The notes beneath the pieces are model-generated. The model saw only the letters and a program-made list of their open reading frames with translations. It was not told the origin of the DNA and made no database searches. Positions 57,453 through 58,336 of a DNA stretch of 58,336 nt are shown piece by piece (the stretch's first letter is position 1; each line of letters opens with the position of its first letter). The position numbers and the translations under genes are program-made. Source of the DNA: a virus; the IMG/VR virus record IMGVR_UViG_3300028196_000015, positions 1 through 58,336 of that record. The stretch is one strand, 5' to 3'.

Positions 57453-57636
57453 CTTTTAAATACTTTTGTTCATTTTCATATATTTTAATTTCACCAGTTT
57501 TTAATTTCCATGCATATTCTAATTCTGGAATTAACCATTCATGAACTGGAAGACAATACTGCCAATTAACTGGTTGAATACAATTCATTATAACAACAGA
57601 CCAGAATGCTGTCACGTAATTAATTACTGTTGTCAT
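57442..57636 (-). CDS. Small hypothetical protein
   Basis: A 64-residue protein with a hydrophobic first third (MTTVINYVTAFWSVVI) and a Trp/Tyr-containing soluble part (WLIPELEYAWKLKTGEIKIY). It may be a small membrane protein, or start at the inner Met17. It overlaps the oxygenase by 11 nt and the glycosyltransferase stop by 1 nt. No family is recognised. Confidence 0.55.
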   Translation of the reverse strand: MTTVINYVTAFWSVVIMNCIQPVNWQYCLPVHEWLIPELEYAWKLKTGEIKIYENEQKYLKDEK

Positions 57637-58336
57637 TATCCATCAAAATTAGTTAAATCTATATCTCTCTTTAATAGATAATTTTCTAACAGCCATTGAC
57701 TAATATCCCTATCATACATATTCAAATCTTGACTGATTTTAGTGAAAGAATCTGACCCCCACATTCCAGATAAAAAATGCATACATTTAACATTTTTCAT
57801 TTCTTCTTTATTATTATATGTGCTAATGATAGGATTATAGTTTTCATAAGGTAGTTCTTGAACTTGCTTGAGAAGTAAGGGGTTATCTTCCCTTATATGA
57901 TTAAACAAAATTGGTCCGGTTACAGTTAAAACATACTTATTAAATGCTTTATGATTAATATCTCTAATTATTGTATAATGTCTATATCTTTCTATCAAAT
58001 AATCTACAACATCTAACCAAAATGTTTTTTTGGGAGTAGAGACATATAAAGAATTTTGAAAATATTCAACCATGTCTGTTTTAGCACATGGTGATCTAAC
58101 TATAGCTATGTCTTTTGTAATATCATTATAAAAATTTTCGTAACAATAATAATCCATATCTTTATAGAGTCCACCATACTCATACATCAAACACAATCTA
58201 AACATGTCCAATTTCATTATATGAAATGGGAGAGCATTATAAACTAGAAAATATTTTTCAAATTTTTCCTCAATAAAACAATCTATTTTTTCATCATCCC
58301 ACATAATGTGCTCATATTCTCCTTGTGGATAATTAA
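57636..58336 (-). CDS. Glycosyltransferase with DXD motif, 5' end outside window
   Basis: At least 233 residues; the frame stays open to the window edge (..YPQGEYEHIMWDDEKID), matching the W..P.YE..LWDD start block of DXD sugar-binding (GT32-like) transferases. MKLDMFRLCLMYEYGGLYKD then MDYY gives the DMD triad, binding a nucleotide-sugar metal. Cyanophage glycosyltransferases may alter host lipopolysaccharide or phage DNA/virion. ATG 58302-58304 could be an internal start, but upstream homology favours a longer gene. Confidence 0.8.
   Translation of the reverse strand, partial: NYPQGEYEHIMWDDEKIDCFIEEKFEKYFLVYNALPFHIMKLDMFRLCLMYEYGGLYKDMDYYCYENFYNDITKDIAIVRSPCAKTDMVEYFQNSLYVSTPKKTFWLDVVDYLIERYRHYTIIRDINHKAFNKYVLTVTGPILFNHIREDNPLLLKQVQELPYENYNPIISTYNNKEEMKNVKCMHFLSGMWGSDSFTKISQDLNMYDRDISQWLLENYLLKRDIDLTNFDG

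Noticed and set aside
1-58336. Prophage or plasmid features (integrase, repressor, partition, att sites)
   Set aside because: None seen; gene content is that of a lytic T4-like phage. The two tRNAs are complete phage tRNAs without flanking direct repeats.

Overview
The window is part of the genome of a T4-like cyanomyovirus, a phage of marine Synechococcus or Prochlorococcus. The evidence is a T4 core (homologues of gp4, gp5, gp26, gp32, gp33, gp48, gp53 and gp59, with probable gp27 and gp54) beside cyanophage host-like genes: talC, cp12, a CobS-type ATPase, purS, phoH, thyX, glutaredoxin and a DUF1825 gene. The DNA is AT-rich and densely packed. Almost everything runs leftward; one rightward unit lies at 44.3-48.1 kb. 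No stretch longer than about 300 bases lacks a gene.

Layout. (1) 0-8.6 kb: small early/accessory genes, often overlapping by ATGA, with talC at 1.5 kb, purS at 6.5 kb, a Lys/Pro/Thr-rich basic protein at 4.6 kb, a glutaredoxin-like protein lacking its first catalytic Cys at 6.1 kb, and several genes under 60 codons. (2) 8.7-12.3 kb: a MoxR/CobS-type AAA+ ATPase, a 60-residue protein and a zincin plus VWA-domain protein, preceded by a leader with a promoter, a palindrome and two terminator-like hairpins. (3) 12.7-32.4 kb: adhesion and virion genes, including a 2785-residue fibre with a tail-collar domain and a long HxH array, two tRNA genes (Thr-UGU, Asp-GUC), further fibre-like proteins and a 2OG-Fe(II) oxygenase. 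(4) 32.4-44.3 kb: baseplate hub and tail genes: a spike-like protein, a gp5-like hub protein, cp12, a gp27-like protein, two large proteins with peptidoglycan-hydrolase-like domains, gp26 with a possible -1 frameshift into a 60-residue ORF, and a gp54-like tube initiator. (5) 44.3-48.15 kb, plus strand: gp4, two conserved genes, gp48, gp53 and one more gene, opened by TATAAATA and closed by a bidirectional terminator. (6) 48.2-53.5 kb: replication and late-transcription genes gp32, DUF1825, gp59, gp33, a PD-(D/E)XK exonuclease, phoH and thyX. (7) 53.5-58.3 kb: small conserved genes, glutaredoxin, HNH endonuclease, a second and third oxygenase (52.9 and 56.9 kb), and a DXD glycosyltransferase cut by the right edge.

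How it works together. TalC, CP12, PurS, ThyX and glutaredoxin fit the known cyanophage strategy of moving host carbon and reducing power from the Calvin cycle to the pentose phosphate pathway and nucleotide synthesis. gp32, gp59, the exonuclease and gp33 serve replication and late transcription. NATAAATA-type late motifs stand before structural units, while TTGACA-N17-TAnnnT promoters stand before small or early units. All functional calls come from reading protein motifs; no database search was run.
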